From the NCBI RefSeq assembly GCF_000426885.1, contig NZ_AUGF01000011.1, positions 18,037 to 82,036 of the forward strand: 64,000 nucleotides of DNA, read 5' to 3'. The translations under genes and the position numbers were made by a program. The notes under the pieces are model-generated. The model saw only the letters and a list, made by a program, of their open reading frames with translations, had not been told where the DNA came from and did not search any database. Of the stretch, positions 43,312 to 51,910 are shown one piece after another. Within the stretch, counting starts at the first letter, position 1, and each line of letters starts with the position of its first letter. Source of the stretch: Moraxella caprae DSM 19149. GTDB taxonomy: Bacteria > Pseudomonadota > Gammaproteobacteria > Pseudomonadales > Moraxellaceae.

Positions 43312-44028
43312 TCACGCCAAATCCGCCCATTTGTCCTTATCCTTAAACATACATTCATCAAACACCACGCACGAGCCACATTTTGGCGAGCGAGCCATGC
43401 AAGTATAACGCCCATGCAAAATCAGATAATGATGAGCGTCCACCAGATATTTGGCAGGAATGCGTGTCATGAGAGCCTTTTCTACCGCCAGCACCGTTTT
43501 GCCTGTGGCAAGCCCCGTGCGATTGCCCACCCGAAAAATGTGCGTATCTACCGCCATGACAGGCTCGCCAAAGGCGGTATTTAGCACGACATTGGCGGTC
43601 TTTCTACCTACACCTGCCAACGCTTCTAGCTCGTCTCGGGTGCGTGGCACTTGTCCGCCGTGCTTGTCTAGCAGGTCTTGGCAGGTCTTGATGACATTGG
43701 TCGCTTTGGAGTTGTACAGTCCGATTGAGTTGATATAACTCTTTAAGCCGTCCAGTCCCAAATCCAAAATCGCCTTTGGCGTGTTCGCTACAGCAAACAG
43801 GCGAGCGGTGGCGATGTTCACGCTTTTGTCGGTGGCTTGGGCGGAGAGCATGACGGCGATGAGTAGCTCAAAATCGGACGAGTAGTTAAGCTCAGTTACA
43901 GGTTCTTTGATATGTTCGGACAGCTTGGCAAAAAACCGTTCACGTCTGTCGGCATTCATCGGGCGAGAGGCTGGCGTGTCGGCAGTTTTGGCGGTGGTGA
44001 GTTTCGTTTTTGTGGTTTTGGCGGTCAT
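43312..44028 (-). CDS. nth: Endonuclease III (Nth)
   Basis: Nth is a DNA glycosylase/AP lyase that removes oxidised pyrimidines. The 238-residue protein has the helix-hairpin-helix block LEALAGVGRKTANVVLNTAF with catalytic Lys and the downstream AVDTHIFRVGNRTG with catalytic Asp, and a C-terminal iron-sulfur cluster CMARSPKCGSCVVFDEC with C-x6-C-x2-C-x5-C spacing. An extra N-terminal 25-residue Thr/Lys-rich segment precedes the domain. Everything needed for activity is present. Confidence 0.97.
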   Translation of the reverse strand: MTAKTTKTKLTTAKTADTPASRPMNADRRERFFAKLSEHIKEPVTELNYSSDFELLIAVMLSAQATDKSVNIATARLFAVANTPKAILDLGLDGLKSYINSIGLYNSKATNVIKTCQDLLDKHGGQVPRTRDELEALAGVGRKTANVVLNTAFGEPVMAVDTHIFRVGNRTGLATGKTVLAVEKALMTRIPAKYLVDAHHYLILHGRYTCMARSPKCGSCVVFDECMFKDKDKWADLA

Positions 44029-44125
44029 GGCAAGGGGCTAGACAAAATCAGAATTGATGATTATTATACCACAACTGCACCGCTCGTTATTTTAAAAATC
44101 TCAATATCATTTTTATGCTCTACTT

Positions 44126-44719
44126 ATGATTTATTTATACCATACGCCATTATCAAATATCTTATCAAATGATTTAACACCGCTTGATAAAAAACAAATC
44201 ATCGCTAATCATCGCCATGCTCATTTAATACACTTTTGCCAAAATAATCATTTACCCATACCCATTTATGATAAATATGATAATGGCAAACCATTTATTG
44301 CAAATATCTCCAATCTGCATTTTAATCAATCGCATTGCGAAACTGATTATGCCTTAATATATAGTTTAACCATTCAAAATATCGGTGTGGATATTGAAAA
44401 TGCCAATCGTAAGTTAAATAAAAACACCCTTTCCAAACGTTATTTTCATGATGATGAATATCACGCTTGGCAAAATAGTCAAGATGATAAATTATGGTTT
44501 GCTTATTGGACGATTAAAGAGGCGGTATTAAAGGCAAGCGGGCTTGGCATTCGTTTATCGTTAAATGAATTAAAAGCGGTATTTATGACACAAGATAGCG
44601 GATACGTGTGTCATGATAAGATTGGGAAATTTTATTTTAAAAATATCTATATTGGCGAATGCGTGATAACGGTGGCATATCCGTTTGATTTTGGGGTGGT
44701 GGGGATTGTTGGGGTGTAG
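44126..44719 (+). CDS. 4'-phosphopantetheinyl transferase (Sfp/AcpT type)
   Basis: The 197-residue protein transfers the phosphopantetheine arm of CoA to carrier proteins. Motifs include FNQSHCETDYALIYS, then GVDIENANRK with the Mg-binding Asp-x-Glu, and WTIKEAVLKASGLGI with the conserved K-E-A-x-x-K, in the order of the ACPS superfamily. The layout with two half-domains is the Sfp/AcpT length. No polyketide, NRPS or carrier protein genes lie in the window, so the target (perhaps fatty-acid ACP or a siderophore synthase) is not known. Confidence 0.93.
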   Translation: MIYLYHTPLSNILSNDLTPLDKKQIIANHRHAHLIHFCQNNHLPIPIYDKYDNGKPFIANISNLHFNQSHCETDYALIYSLTIQNIGVDIENANRKLNKNTLSKRYFHDDEYHAWQNSQDDKLWFAYWTIKEAVLKASGLGIRLSLNELKAVFMTQDSGYVCHDKIGKFYFKNIYIGECVITVAYPFDFGVVGIVGV

Positions 44720-44788
44720 GTTTTTGGGGTTTTTAAATGAGTGTTGTGGGGTGTGATATATCCAATGCTTGAAATTTGATATGTGGAC

Positions 44789-44855
44789 GTAGGGGCGTGC
44801 TGAGCACGCCCGATGATATAAAATACACCAAAGGGCGTGTGCAACACGCCCCTAC
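44789..44855. repeat. Inverted pair of REP hairpins beside the RAYT gene
   Basis: GTAGGGGCGTGCTGAGCACG plus CC at 44789-44810 faces GTAGGGGCGTGTTGCACACG plus CCC on the minus strand at 44855-44833. The pair is a typical head-to-head BIME unit, 56 bases from the end of the transposase gene. Confidence 0.85.
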
Positions 44856-44911
44856 AAGGGGTTGTTTTCAAAATTCAGAATAATGCAGATATGGGCTAAT
44901 TGACCGTATTT

Positions 44912-45409
44912 TTAAGCCCCATAAAACCTATCTTGTTCCCACAGTGCAGGATTGTTGCTGATATATTCTGAAATCATTTGATAAGATTGCTCATTTCTAA
45001 TAATATGCTCATAATAATTTTTCTGCCAAACCGAATGATTAAATATATGTTTTAATTGACTGCTCACGCTTGATTTATAACCACGAATGATAGAACCAAT
45101 AGTATTGGATTGACTGATAAATTTATCTTGATGAATGTTTGTTAATTGTTCTTTTATTTCTATAATGGCGTGTATATGATTTGGCATGATGATAAAATTA
45201 TGTAATTGAATATTTTGTCTTTTATTTTGATTATACAGCCAAGTATCATGAGCGATTTTTCCACAATCATTTAATATCATTTGATTATCTATGACATAAC
45301 CAAATAAATGCAATCGGTTAATACAACAAATGGTAATAAAATAATAACTATGATTGGTATAATCATAATGTTGTAGGCGAATGGTTTGCCTATTTTGAGA
45401 ATATGTCAT
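44912..45409 (-). CDS. REP-associated tyrosine transposase (RAYT, IS200-like Y1 family)
   Basis: A 165-residue Y1 transposase. The HUH motif is visible as MPNHIHAIIEI near residue 82, with the metal-binding His-x-His. FITICCINRLHLFG is a family block at the start, and the catalytic tyrosine region is near YEHIIRNEQSYQMISEYISN, ending NPALWEQD. RAYTs are domesticated single-copy enzymes that recognise and cut REP hairpins. REP hairpins with a GTAG foot flank this gene on both sides, which supports that role strongly. It is not flanked by IS-type ends. Confidence 0.93.
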   Translation of the reverse strand: MTYSQNRQTIRLQHYDYTNHSYYFITICCINRLHLFGYVIDNQMILNDCGKIAHDTWLYNQNKRQNIQLHNFIIMPNHIHAIIEIKEQLTNIHQDKFISQSNTIGSIIRGYKSSVSSQLKHIFNHSVWQKNYYEHIIRNEQSYQMISEYISNNPALWEQDRFYGA

Positions 45410-45440
45410 TTTGTTGAAATTATTGGGTTGTGGGTATTAT

Positions 45441-45463
45441 TGGGCATGCTCAGCACGCCCCTA
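45441..45463 (-). repeat. REP hairpin on the other side of the RAYT gene
   Basis: Minus strand GTAGGGGCGTGCTGAGCATG plus CCC. It is 31 bases from the start of the RAYT gene and in the same orientation as the copy at 44855-44833. Confidence 0.8.
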
Positions 45464-45506
45464 CGGTATGGGTTTTGGCACACACCTTTAATCATATGCC
45501 AGTTTT

Positions 45507-47885
45507 TCATTTCTCTTTTTCATCATCTTCCCATTGTATAAGCCGTCTTACGATTTTGCCAAATAGCGTATCCTTTTTATAATCGCCTTTTTTATTTTTA
45601 TCATGAATCGGCATATCGGTCAAAATAAACAACGCTTCGTAAATGCTACTCACCGCATAAACATGAAACTCGCCACGCTCTACCGCCCTCACGACATTAT
45701 CAGGGAGCATGAGCTGTCCGATGTTGGTTTTTGGGATAATCACGCCTTGCTCGCCGTTAAGCCCATGCTCAGCACAAGCGTCAAAAAAGCCAATAATTTT
45801 TTCGTTCACACCGCCAATCGCCTGAGCGTCCCCAAGCTGATTCATGGAGCCTGTGATTGCAAGTGATTGATTTATCGGCACATTTGCAAGGGCGGACAGT
45901 AGCACGGCACATTCGGCAAGGGTGGCACTGTCGCCGTCAATGTGGGCGTAACTTTGCTCAAAGGCAAGGCTTGCTGAGAAATTAAGCTCGGCAAATTGGC
46001 TAAATAATGAGCGTAAAAAGCTCGTCATGATAAGCATTCCCTTGGCGTGCAGACTTCCGCCAAGCTCCACGTCTCGCTCTATGTCTAAGATTTCGCCCGT
46101 GCCAAACTTAGGAGCGATGAGTGCGGTCAAGCGAGCAGGTAAGCCAAATTCGCTGTCGGCATAGGCAATCACGGTCAAGGCGTTGATTTGTCCGACCACT
46201 TTTCCTGTGGTATTGATAAGCTGTTGTCCGTTTTGAATCTCTTGCCAATATAATTCTTTTAAATAGCCTTTACGTTCTTTAATGTCATCTAAGGCATTTT
46301 GGACGTGAGTTTTATTGACGGTTTTGACAATATTTTTATCATTGTTTTTATTATCAATATCATAAGAATGATTTAAATAAAACTGTCGTGCCGATTCTAC
46401 CACAAGTTGCAATAATCTATCGCTGTGTAAATCCAATTTGTCTTTATCATCGGCATAGACGGACAATTCGTCCAATATCGCCCCAAAGGCAGTACTATCA
46501 AATATGGGCAATGCTTGTTTTTTTATCATGTCGGCAATTTTATGGGTGATAAATAATTCGCTGTCGTGATTGCGTGGTAGGGTATCATTAAAATCGGCTC
46601 GGATTTTAAATAGGTTATTAAATTCAGGTTCAAATTCTAATAATTCATAATATAAATCAGGCTCTCCCAATAATATCACTTTTACCGATAATGGCGTGCT
46701 GTCAGGCGATAAAGATACTGAGCCTGTTAGGGTTAGCATTTGTTCTAGGCTTGATATGCTTAGCGATTTTGATTGTAAGGCTCGCTTTAACCCTTGCCAC
46801 GCATAGGGGTGCTCTAATAGCGATGACGCTTCTAATAATAAATATCCGCCATTGGCTTTGTGCAATGCCCCTGCCCGTATCATGCTTGCGTCCGTTAAAA
46901 TCGTGCCAAGCTGAGTGATGTATTCAATATGCCCCAACAGATTGGGGTGGGTTGGCATGTCTTCAAAGACAATGGGCGAACCGCTATTTGGCGTATGGCT
47001 TACCGCCACATTGACATAATAGCGATTGGGGATATTTGCCGTTTTTACCATAAAGTCTTCATCATGCTCTACGATAAATAGGATATTTTCTATAATATCT
47101 TTTTGATAGTCGATTAAATATTGGCTGATTTTTTTATCATGTTTATTATCATATTTTTTTATAATGGGATTAAATAATGGCTTGATGATTTTAATCAAAA
47201 GTGTTTCGTGAAGTTCGTCTATTTTTTGATTGATTTCATCATCTAAATTGTCCAATTCTATATTTATTTTGGTGAGTTTTTTTTGTAATTTATCAAGGGC
47301 GGTATTGTTAATGGGTTTTTTGTCATCAATGGGGGTAAATACCGCTTTTTGGTCGGCAGAATGTAATAAGGTCAAATTATGACTTTTGGCGGTGGCGTTG
47401 ATTTCATCAAGCAAATTTCTTTCTTGTTTTTGGGCGGATTGCTTAATGGTGGTAATGCTGTTTTGGTAGCTGATGCTATTAAATTTGGCGATGATTTTTT
47501 TATAAAGTTCATGCCAAAGTTTGTGCATGTCCTTGGCAAAAATCGCCCCTTGACCGCTTGGCAGGGTAAGTGCAATGGGGTGGCGGGGTGCGTCAAAATT
47601 ATGCACATAGACCAAGTCGGGCGGGGTCGGCTCATGTTTGGCACGCTCGGCAAGCAGACGCGTGATGAGCGTGCGTTTACCAAGCCCGTTTTCGCCCACG
47701 GCAAAGACGTGGTAGCCGTTTGCCTTGATGTCAAGGGCGGTCTGTATGGCATTGACGGCTCGGCGTTGCCCAAAGTCGTTCGGGGCGGGGCTTGCGTGCG
47801 TGCTGTCGGGCGGTAGGGCATGGGTGTCAGTGTAGCGTTTTAGGGCGGTGTGGGGCAGGCGGTAGGGGGCGAATTGGTCGGTCAT
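45507..47885 (-). CDS. Lon-family (LonB-like) ATP-dependent protease
   Basis: A 792-residue protein with an N-terminal AAA+ nucleotide-binding part (Walker A GENGLGKRTLITRLL near residue 60) interrupted by a long, Asn/Lys/Asp-rich coiled-coil-like insert (about 150-290), and a C-terminal S16 protease domain with the catalytic Ser in DGDSATLAECAVL near 655 and Lys in NEKIIGFFDAC near 700. Family members without the Lon N-terminal domain occur in many gammaproteobacteria; their clients are not known. The insert and its hydrophilic character look like a genus-specific expansion. ATG at 47885 is used. Confidence 0.85.
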   Translation of the reverse strand: MTDQFAPYRLPHTALKRYTDTHALPPDSTHASPAPNDFGQRRAVNAIQTALDIKANGYHVFAVGENGLGKRTLITRLLAERAKHEPTPPDLVYVHNFDAPRHPIALTLPSGQGAIFAKDMHKLWHELYKKIIAKFNSISYQNSITTIKQSAQKQERNLLDEINATAKSHNLTLLHSADQKAVFTPIDDKKPINNTALDKLQKKLTKINIELDNLDDEINQKIDELHETLLIKIIKPLFNPIIKKYDNKHDKKISQYLIDYQKDIIENILFIVEHDEDFMVKTANIPNRYYVNVAVSHTPNSGSPIVFEDMPTHPNLLGHIEYITQLGTILTDASMIRAGALHKANGGYLLLEASSLLEHPYAWQGLKRALQSKSLSISSLEQMLTLTGSVSLSPDSTPLSVKVILLGEPDLYYELLEFEPEFNNLFKIRADFNDTLPRNHDSELFITHKIADMIKKQALPIFDSTAFGAILDELSVYADDKDKLDLHSDRLLQLVVESARQFYLNHSYDIDNKNNDKNIVKTVNKTHVQNALDDIKERKGYLKELYWQEIQNGQQLINTTGKVVGQINALTVIAYADSEFGLPARLTALIAPKFGTGEILDIERDVELGGSLHAKGMLIMTSFLRSLFSQFAELNFSASLAFEQSYAHIDGDSATLAECAVLLSALANVPINQSLAITGSMNQLGDAQAIGGVNEKIIGFFDACAEHGLNGEQGVIIPKTNIGQLMLPDNVVRAVERGEFHVYAVSSIYEALFILTDMPIHDKNKKGDYKKDTLFGKIVRRLIQWEDDEKEK

Positions 47886-47973
47886 TGTTGTTATTAAAAT
47901 ATGAAAAAGGGATATTTTAACAGATTAAAACGTGATAAAATAGGGGATTTGAAATTAACTTGACTTTATAACA

Positions 47974-48633
47974 ATGACTTATCATAAAATATCCGCCCAT
48001 GCTGATGAATTTGCTCGTGAATTAGAGCGTGTCTCCGATAAGCTAAATTTAACATTTAGTGAAGTGCAAATAAAACAACTGCTTGGCTATTTGGACAATC
48101 TTTTGCTTTGGACAAAGGCGTATAATCTCACTGCCATTACCGCCCCAAAAGAGGCGTTTATTAAGCATATTCTAGACTGTTTGGCAATCGTGGCGGATTT
48201 ACCGTTTGCTGATAAATCAGGCGTAAGCGTGCTTGACATTGGCACAGGGGCAGGTTTGCCTTCTGTGATTATCGCCATTATGAGACCTGATTGGCACGTT
48301 ACCGCCTTAGATAGCAATGGCAAAAAGGTGCGATTTATCCGTCAAATGGTGGGCGAATTGGGGCTTGCTAACGTCAATCCTGTGGCAAGTCGCATTGAGG
48401 ATTTTGACGGGGCGTTTGATGTCATTACGTCTCGGGCATTTGCCAGCCTTGATGATTTTGTCAATCTTGCCAAGCCTTATTTAAAGACGGACGGCGTGTT
48501 ATATGCCATGAAAGGCAAAGCTCCAACAAGCGATGATGTGGCAAATTTGACAGATTGGCAAATTGAAGTCAAATCCATTTTTGTGCCACAAATGAGCGAC
48601 GAGCGGTGTGTGGTGTATTTGATAGCCAAATAA
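47974..48633 (+). CDS. rsmG: 16S rRNA (guanine-527-N7)-methyltransferase RsmG
   Basis: RsmG methylates G527 of 16S rRNA; loss gives low-level streptomycin resistance. The 219-residue protein has the SAM motif LDIGTGAGLPSVIIAIMRPDW near residue 90, LDSNGKKVRFIRQMVGELGL and the active-site region TSRAFASLDDFVNL near 155. Length is typical. A short 15-base gap plus a ribosome binding site leads into parA, the usual rsmG-parA arrangement near the replication origin. Confidence 0.97.
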   Translation: MTYHKISAHADEFARELERVSDKLNLTFSEVQIKQLLGYLDNLLLWTKAYNLTAITAPKEAFIKHILDCLAIVADLPFADKSGVSVLDIGTGAGLPSVIIAIMRPDWHVTALDSNGKKVRFIRQMVGELGLANVNPVASRIEDFDGAFDVITSRAFASLDDFVNLAKPYLKTDGVLYAMKGKAPTSDDVANLTDWQIEVKSIFVPQMSDERCVVYLIAK

Positions 48634-48663
48634 TAGTTAATATATTGATTGAAAAGGTGTTTT

Positions 48664-49416
48664 ATGGAAATTATCGCGATCGCCAACCAAAAAGGCGGTG
48701 TCGCCAAAACCACAACGGCGGTTAATCTGGCAAGTGCGTTGGCACTTATCGGTAAAAAGCGTGTGCTACTCATTGACCTTGACGCACAAGGCAATGCCAC
48801 AACCAGTCTGGGGCTTGACAAAAATGAGCTCGATTATACGGTGGCGGACGTGTTGCTTGACGATGTACCACTGGTCAAAACCATTGTGGCAAGTCAGCAC
48901 CTTGACGTGGTGGGGGCAAACCGTGATTTGGCAGGGATTGACGTGTCGCTTGCGGACGTAGCGAACGCTCCGCTTTTATTAAAAAATGCCTTAAAAAACG
49001 CCAAGCTAGACTATGACTATGTCATCATGGACTGCGCTCCAAGCCTGAGTATGCTGACCGTGAACGCCCTTGTCGCCACAGACGGCGTGATTATCCCCAT
49101 GCAGTGCGAGTATTTTGCCCTAGAAGGCATTGCCGATTTGATAGATACGATTGAAAAGCTGACCCAAATCAACCCCAAACTGTACATTCGTGGCGTGGTG
49201 CGGACGATGTATGACGGGCGAAGCACACTTGCCCAAGACGTGTCGGCAGAGCTTGCCAATTATTTTGGCGAAAAATTGTACAAAACGGTCATTCCAAGAA
49301 GTATCCGATTGGCAGAAGCCCCAAGTTTTGGCAAATCTATTTTTGAGTACGAAAAATCGTCCAAGGGGGCTATTGCTTATCATCAGCTCATGAATGAAGT
49401 GTTGGGACAGCCTTAA
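48664..49416 (+). CDS. parA: Chromosome-partitioning ATPase ParA/Soj
   Basis: ParA is a Walker-type ATPase that segregates chromosomes with ParB and parS. The start used is ATG at 48664 (MEIIAIANQKGGVAKTTTAV), with AAAGGTG upstream; an earlier in-frame ATG at 48649 is less likely. The deviant Walker A KGGVAKTT is near residue 11, DLDAQGNATTSLG near 38, MDCAPSLSMLTVNALVA near 120. Length (250) fits the short chromosomal form. No parB follows: the next gene is the convergent exporter, its stop abutting this one, which breaks the usual parA-parB synteny. Confidence 0.96.
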   Translation: MEIIAIANQKGGVAKTTTAVNLASALALIGKKRVLLIDLDAQGNATTSLGLDKNELDYTVADVLLDDVPLVKTIVASQHLDVVGANRDLAGIDVSLADVANAPLLLKNALKNAKLDYDYVIMDCAPSLSMLTVNALVATDGVIIPMQCEYFALEGIADLIDTIEKLTQINPKLYIRGVVRTMYDGRSTLAQDVSAELANYFGEKLYKTVIPRSIRLAEAPSFGKSIFEYEKSSKGAIAYHQLMNEVLGQP

Positions 49417-49878
49417 CTACACAATCGGCTTTCTACGATAAAACAAAATCCCTGGAATAGACAGTCCCAACACCAATGCCGAGATGACAAAAATCGCTTC
49501 AAAAAAGTACGTCATCATCAGCACAAACAGCTCCATACTAAACCCAAAATACCCTATCTGCACCATACTCACCATTGCCTTATACGCCACGATACCCGGC
49601 ATGAGAAAAATCACGCTCGGCACGATGAGTGCCTTTGGCGGTAGTCCATGTCGCTGAGCAAAATACACCCCCAAAAAGCTCGGCAACATCGCTCCAAAAA
49701 ATGTCGCCACCGCCAGATGACTCTCCACCGCCAACAGCCCTGTTTTGGTGATATAACCCAATGCCGTCATGATAAGACATAGCCCGACATAACGTCTCGG
49801 TAGCGTAAACATCAAGCACCACCCCAGCGTAATCACGCAAGACAGCCCCACATTTGTCAGTAGCGTTAGCACAGTCAT
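49417..49878 (-). CDS. Threonine/serine exporter, second half (ThrE_2-like)
   Basis: A 153-residue membrane protein with four hydrophobic helices and PRRYVGLCLIMTALGYITK, then PSVIFLMPGIVAYKAM, matching the short C-terminal partner of split ThrE amino-acid exporters (DUF3815). It starts at ATG 49878-49876, overlapping the stop of the upstream gene by one base (TGATG), so the two are translated together. Its stop abuts that of parA. The pair probably exports threonine or serine. Confidence 0.88.
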   Translation of the reverse strand: MTVLTLLTNVGLSCVITLGWCLMFTLPRRYVGLCLIMTALGYITKTGLLAVESHLAVATFFGAMLPSFLGVYFAQRHGLPPKALIVPSVIFLMPGIVAYKAMVSMVQIGYFGFSMELFVLMMTYFFEAIFVISALVLGLSIPGILFYRRKPIV

Positions 49879-50702
49879 CACAGCCCCCAATGCGGTATGC
49901 GTAACAAAATCAAGGCAATGACAATCCCCACGCACGCCGACAACGTCAGCATGGTCGCAAACATCCACCGCCCTACCCCCATGTTGATATACCCCTTTAA
50001 AATATCCGATAAGGCGTTAATGATAGGAAAGCTCGGCACCAGTAACAGCACGCTAGACGCCACCGCCACATCGGCATTGACCCCAAGCTCTAAAAAGTAC
50101 GCCACCGCCCCAAGCAAAGTCGCCACAAAAGCAGTGATGATGACCACCACAAAAGGGTTAAAGTGATGAGCAGACAGATACATGCGAGTGCGTATGGCAC
50201 AAAACCCTGCCACGAGCGTTACCAGCGAGATAGCCAAACCACCGCCGTTAAGATAAGCAAAACAAGCACAGGACATACCCACAAAAAACGCCATGAGCGT
50301 GTTGGGATATGTGGTGCGGTCAATGTTATCCAGTCGCTTTTCGGTGTGGGTAACGGCGTGTTCGTCTCGTCCGCCTGCTTGTCTTTGGCGTTCGACATCT
50401 AGGACGATTTGCTGAATCTGCACCAAGATACTCACATTAATCCCCTGATGAACGGTGTTGCGTACGGTTGTGATACAATGACCGTTATACAGCGTGGTGA
50501 GCGTAATGGCATTAAAAGACAGTCCGCATTCCACGCCCCCAACCCCCAACGCCACGCCCAAGCGTTTGGTCAAATCCACCACAACCACCGACTCCGCCCC
50601 ATACTGCATGAGTAGCAACGCACAGCGAACACACAGGCGAGTGATTCGCTGTTGCTCTTCGTGCGACAGATAGGGCAGTTTTTTGGGTATCACATCAGAC
50701 AT
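49878..50702 (-). CDS. Threonine/serine exporter, first half (ThrE_1/DUF1212)
   Basis: A 274-residue membrane protein whose first 120 residues form the soluble DUF1212 part: CVRCALLLMQYGAESVVVV, GVECGLSFNAITLTTLYNG and RNTVHQGINVSILVQIQQIV. Then come about five helices, including GGLAISLVTLVAGFCAIR and FVATLLGAVAYFLELG, and the family block LLVPSFPIINALSDILKGY. Together with the next gene it makes up the two halves of a ThrE exporter, fused in some bacteria. The start follows AGGAATAACGGC-like sequence on the minus strand. Confidence 0.9.
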   Translation of the reverse strand: MSDVIPKKLPYLSHEEQQRITRLCVRCALLLMQYGAESVVVVDLTKRLGVALGVGGVECGLSFNAITLTTLYNGHCITTVRNTVHQGINVSILVQIQQIVLDVERQRQAGGRDEHAVTHTEKRLDNIDRTTYPNTLMAFFVGMSCACFAYLNGGGLAISLVTLVAGFCAIRTRMYLSAHHFNPFVVVIITAFVATLLGAVAYFLELGVNADVAVASSVLLLVPSFPIINALSDILKGYINMGVGRWMFATMLTLSACVGIVIALILLRIPHWGL

Positions 50703-50787
50703 GGCAGGAATAACGGCAAATGGCTAAGAATAAAGCGGTTATTGTAATCTAAAATGGGCGAAAAATACAGTATGGACTTGCCTAATA

Positions 50788-50821
50788 AAAAACGCACTTG
50801 ATGTCATCAAATGCGTTTTTG
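50788..50821 (-). terminator. Intrinsic terminator after etfA
   Basis: AAAAACGCA and TGCGTTTTT, extended inward by TTGATG/CATCAA with one mismatch, form a long stem. It lies 15 bases past the etfA stop. Confidence 0.85.
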
Positions 50822-50835
50822 ACAAATCTTATTAA

Positions 50836-51768
50836 TTATAACTTAGAAGTCAGCTCAGGCACTGCCACTTGATAATCCGCTTCTAAGAAATAATCCGCCA
50901 CGCTCGCAATCGGAGCTTCTGGGTCGGTGTTAATCGCCACAATGGTCTTAGAGTCCTTCATACCTGCTAGGTGCTGAATCGCCCCTGAGATGCCCACCGC
51001 AATGTATAGATTTGGGGCAACAATTTTACCAGTTTGACCCACTTGAAAATCATTGGGTACAAAGCCTGCATCCACCGCCGCACGGCTAGCACCCATGGCA
51101 GCACCGAGTTTATCCGCCAGTGGCTCGATGTATTTGGTGAAGTTCTCACCACTTGCCAACGCACGTCCGCCTGATACCACGATATTGGCAGATGTTAGCT
51201 CTGGACGATCAGATTTGGCAAGCTCTTCGCCAACAAAGCTTGATTTGCCACTATCACCACCCACGCTCACGCTCTCAACAGACGCACTACCGCCTGTGGC
51301 AGGTGCCGAGTCAAACGCTGTACCACGCACACTTAGCACGATTTTATCTTCTGCTGATTGTACGGTTGCTGTGGCGTTACCTGCATAGATAGGACGCTCA
51401 AAAGTCTTGGCGTCAATCACTGCCGTGATATCTGATACCATGCTCACATCAAGCAGAGCCGCCACACGGGGCAAAAAGTTCTTGCCTGTCGTGGTCGCAG
51501 GGGCGATGATGTGACTATATGCACCGGCTAGCTCCACCACCAATGGGGCGATGTTTTCGGCAAGGGCATTGGCAAGGGCAGGGTTATCAGCAAGTAGCAC
51601 TTTATTCACGCCTGCCACTTGGGCGGCACTGTCGGCAACGGCTTGGGCGTTTGAACCTGCAACCAATACGTGAATGTCGCTGTCAATTTGACTGGCGGCG
51701 GTGATTGTTGCAAGGGTCGCCGATTTTAATTCTTGGTTGTCGTGTTCAGCATAAACTAATACGGTCAT
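50836..51768 (-). CDS. etfA: Electron-transfer flavoprotein alpha subunit EtfA
   Basis: EtfA binds the FAD of the EtfAB heterodimer that carries electrons from acyl-CoA dehydrogenases to ETF-ubiquinone oxidoreductase. The 310-residue protein has the FAD-binding C-terminal block VGQTGKIVAPNLYIAVGISG, GAIQHLAGMKDSKTIVAIN and DPEAPI, as well as the family SGGRALASGENF near 205. Length is normal. The gene follows etfB on the same strand after 140 bp, which contains a 101 bp inverted-repeat element. No dehydrogenase gene is near. Confidence 0.97.
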   Translation of the reverse strand: MTVLVYAEHDNQELKSATLATITAASQIDSDIHVLVAGSNAQAVADSAAQVAGVNKVLLADNPALANALAENIAPLVVELAGAYSHIIAPATTTGKNFLPRVAALLDVSMVSDITAVIDAKTFERPIYAGNATATVQSAEDKIVLSVRGTAFDSAPATGGSASVESVSVGGDSGKSSFVGEELAKSDRPELTSANIVVSGGRALASGENFTKYIEPLADKLGAAMGASRAAVDAGFVPNDFQVGQTGKIVAPNLYIAVGISGAIQHLAGMKDSKTIVAINTDPEAPIASVADYFLEADYQVAVPELTSKL

Positions 51769-51809
51769 GGTTGTATCCTTAAATAATTTTGTGTAACTTT
51801 TATAAAGGT

Positions 51810-51910
51810 AATGCCAAATCCCTAAGTTCTAGTACGAGAAAAACGAGCGAAGTTGTACAAATAGTACACGGCGAGTTTGACGAAGTAATAGGACTTATGG
51901 GGAAGGCATT
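51810..51910. repeat. 101 bp inverted-repeat element between etfB and etfA
   Basis: The ends AATGCC...CTAAGTTCTA (51810-51831) and TAGGACTTAT...GGCATT (51889-51910) match as inverted repeats at 16 of 22 positions. Inside, TGTAC-AAATA-GTACA is a small hairpin. The right end reaches into the etfB stop codon (51909-51911). It is not one of the MITE or REP families described above. Confidence 0.65.
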
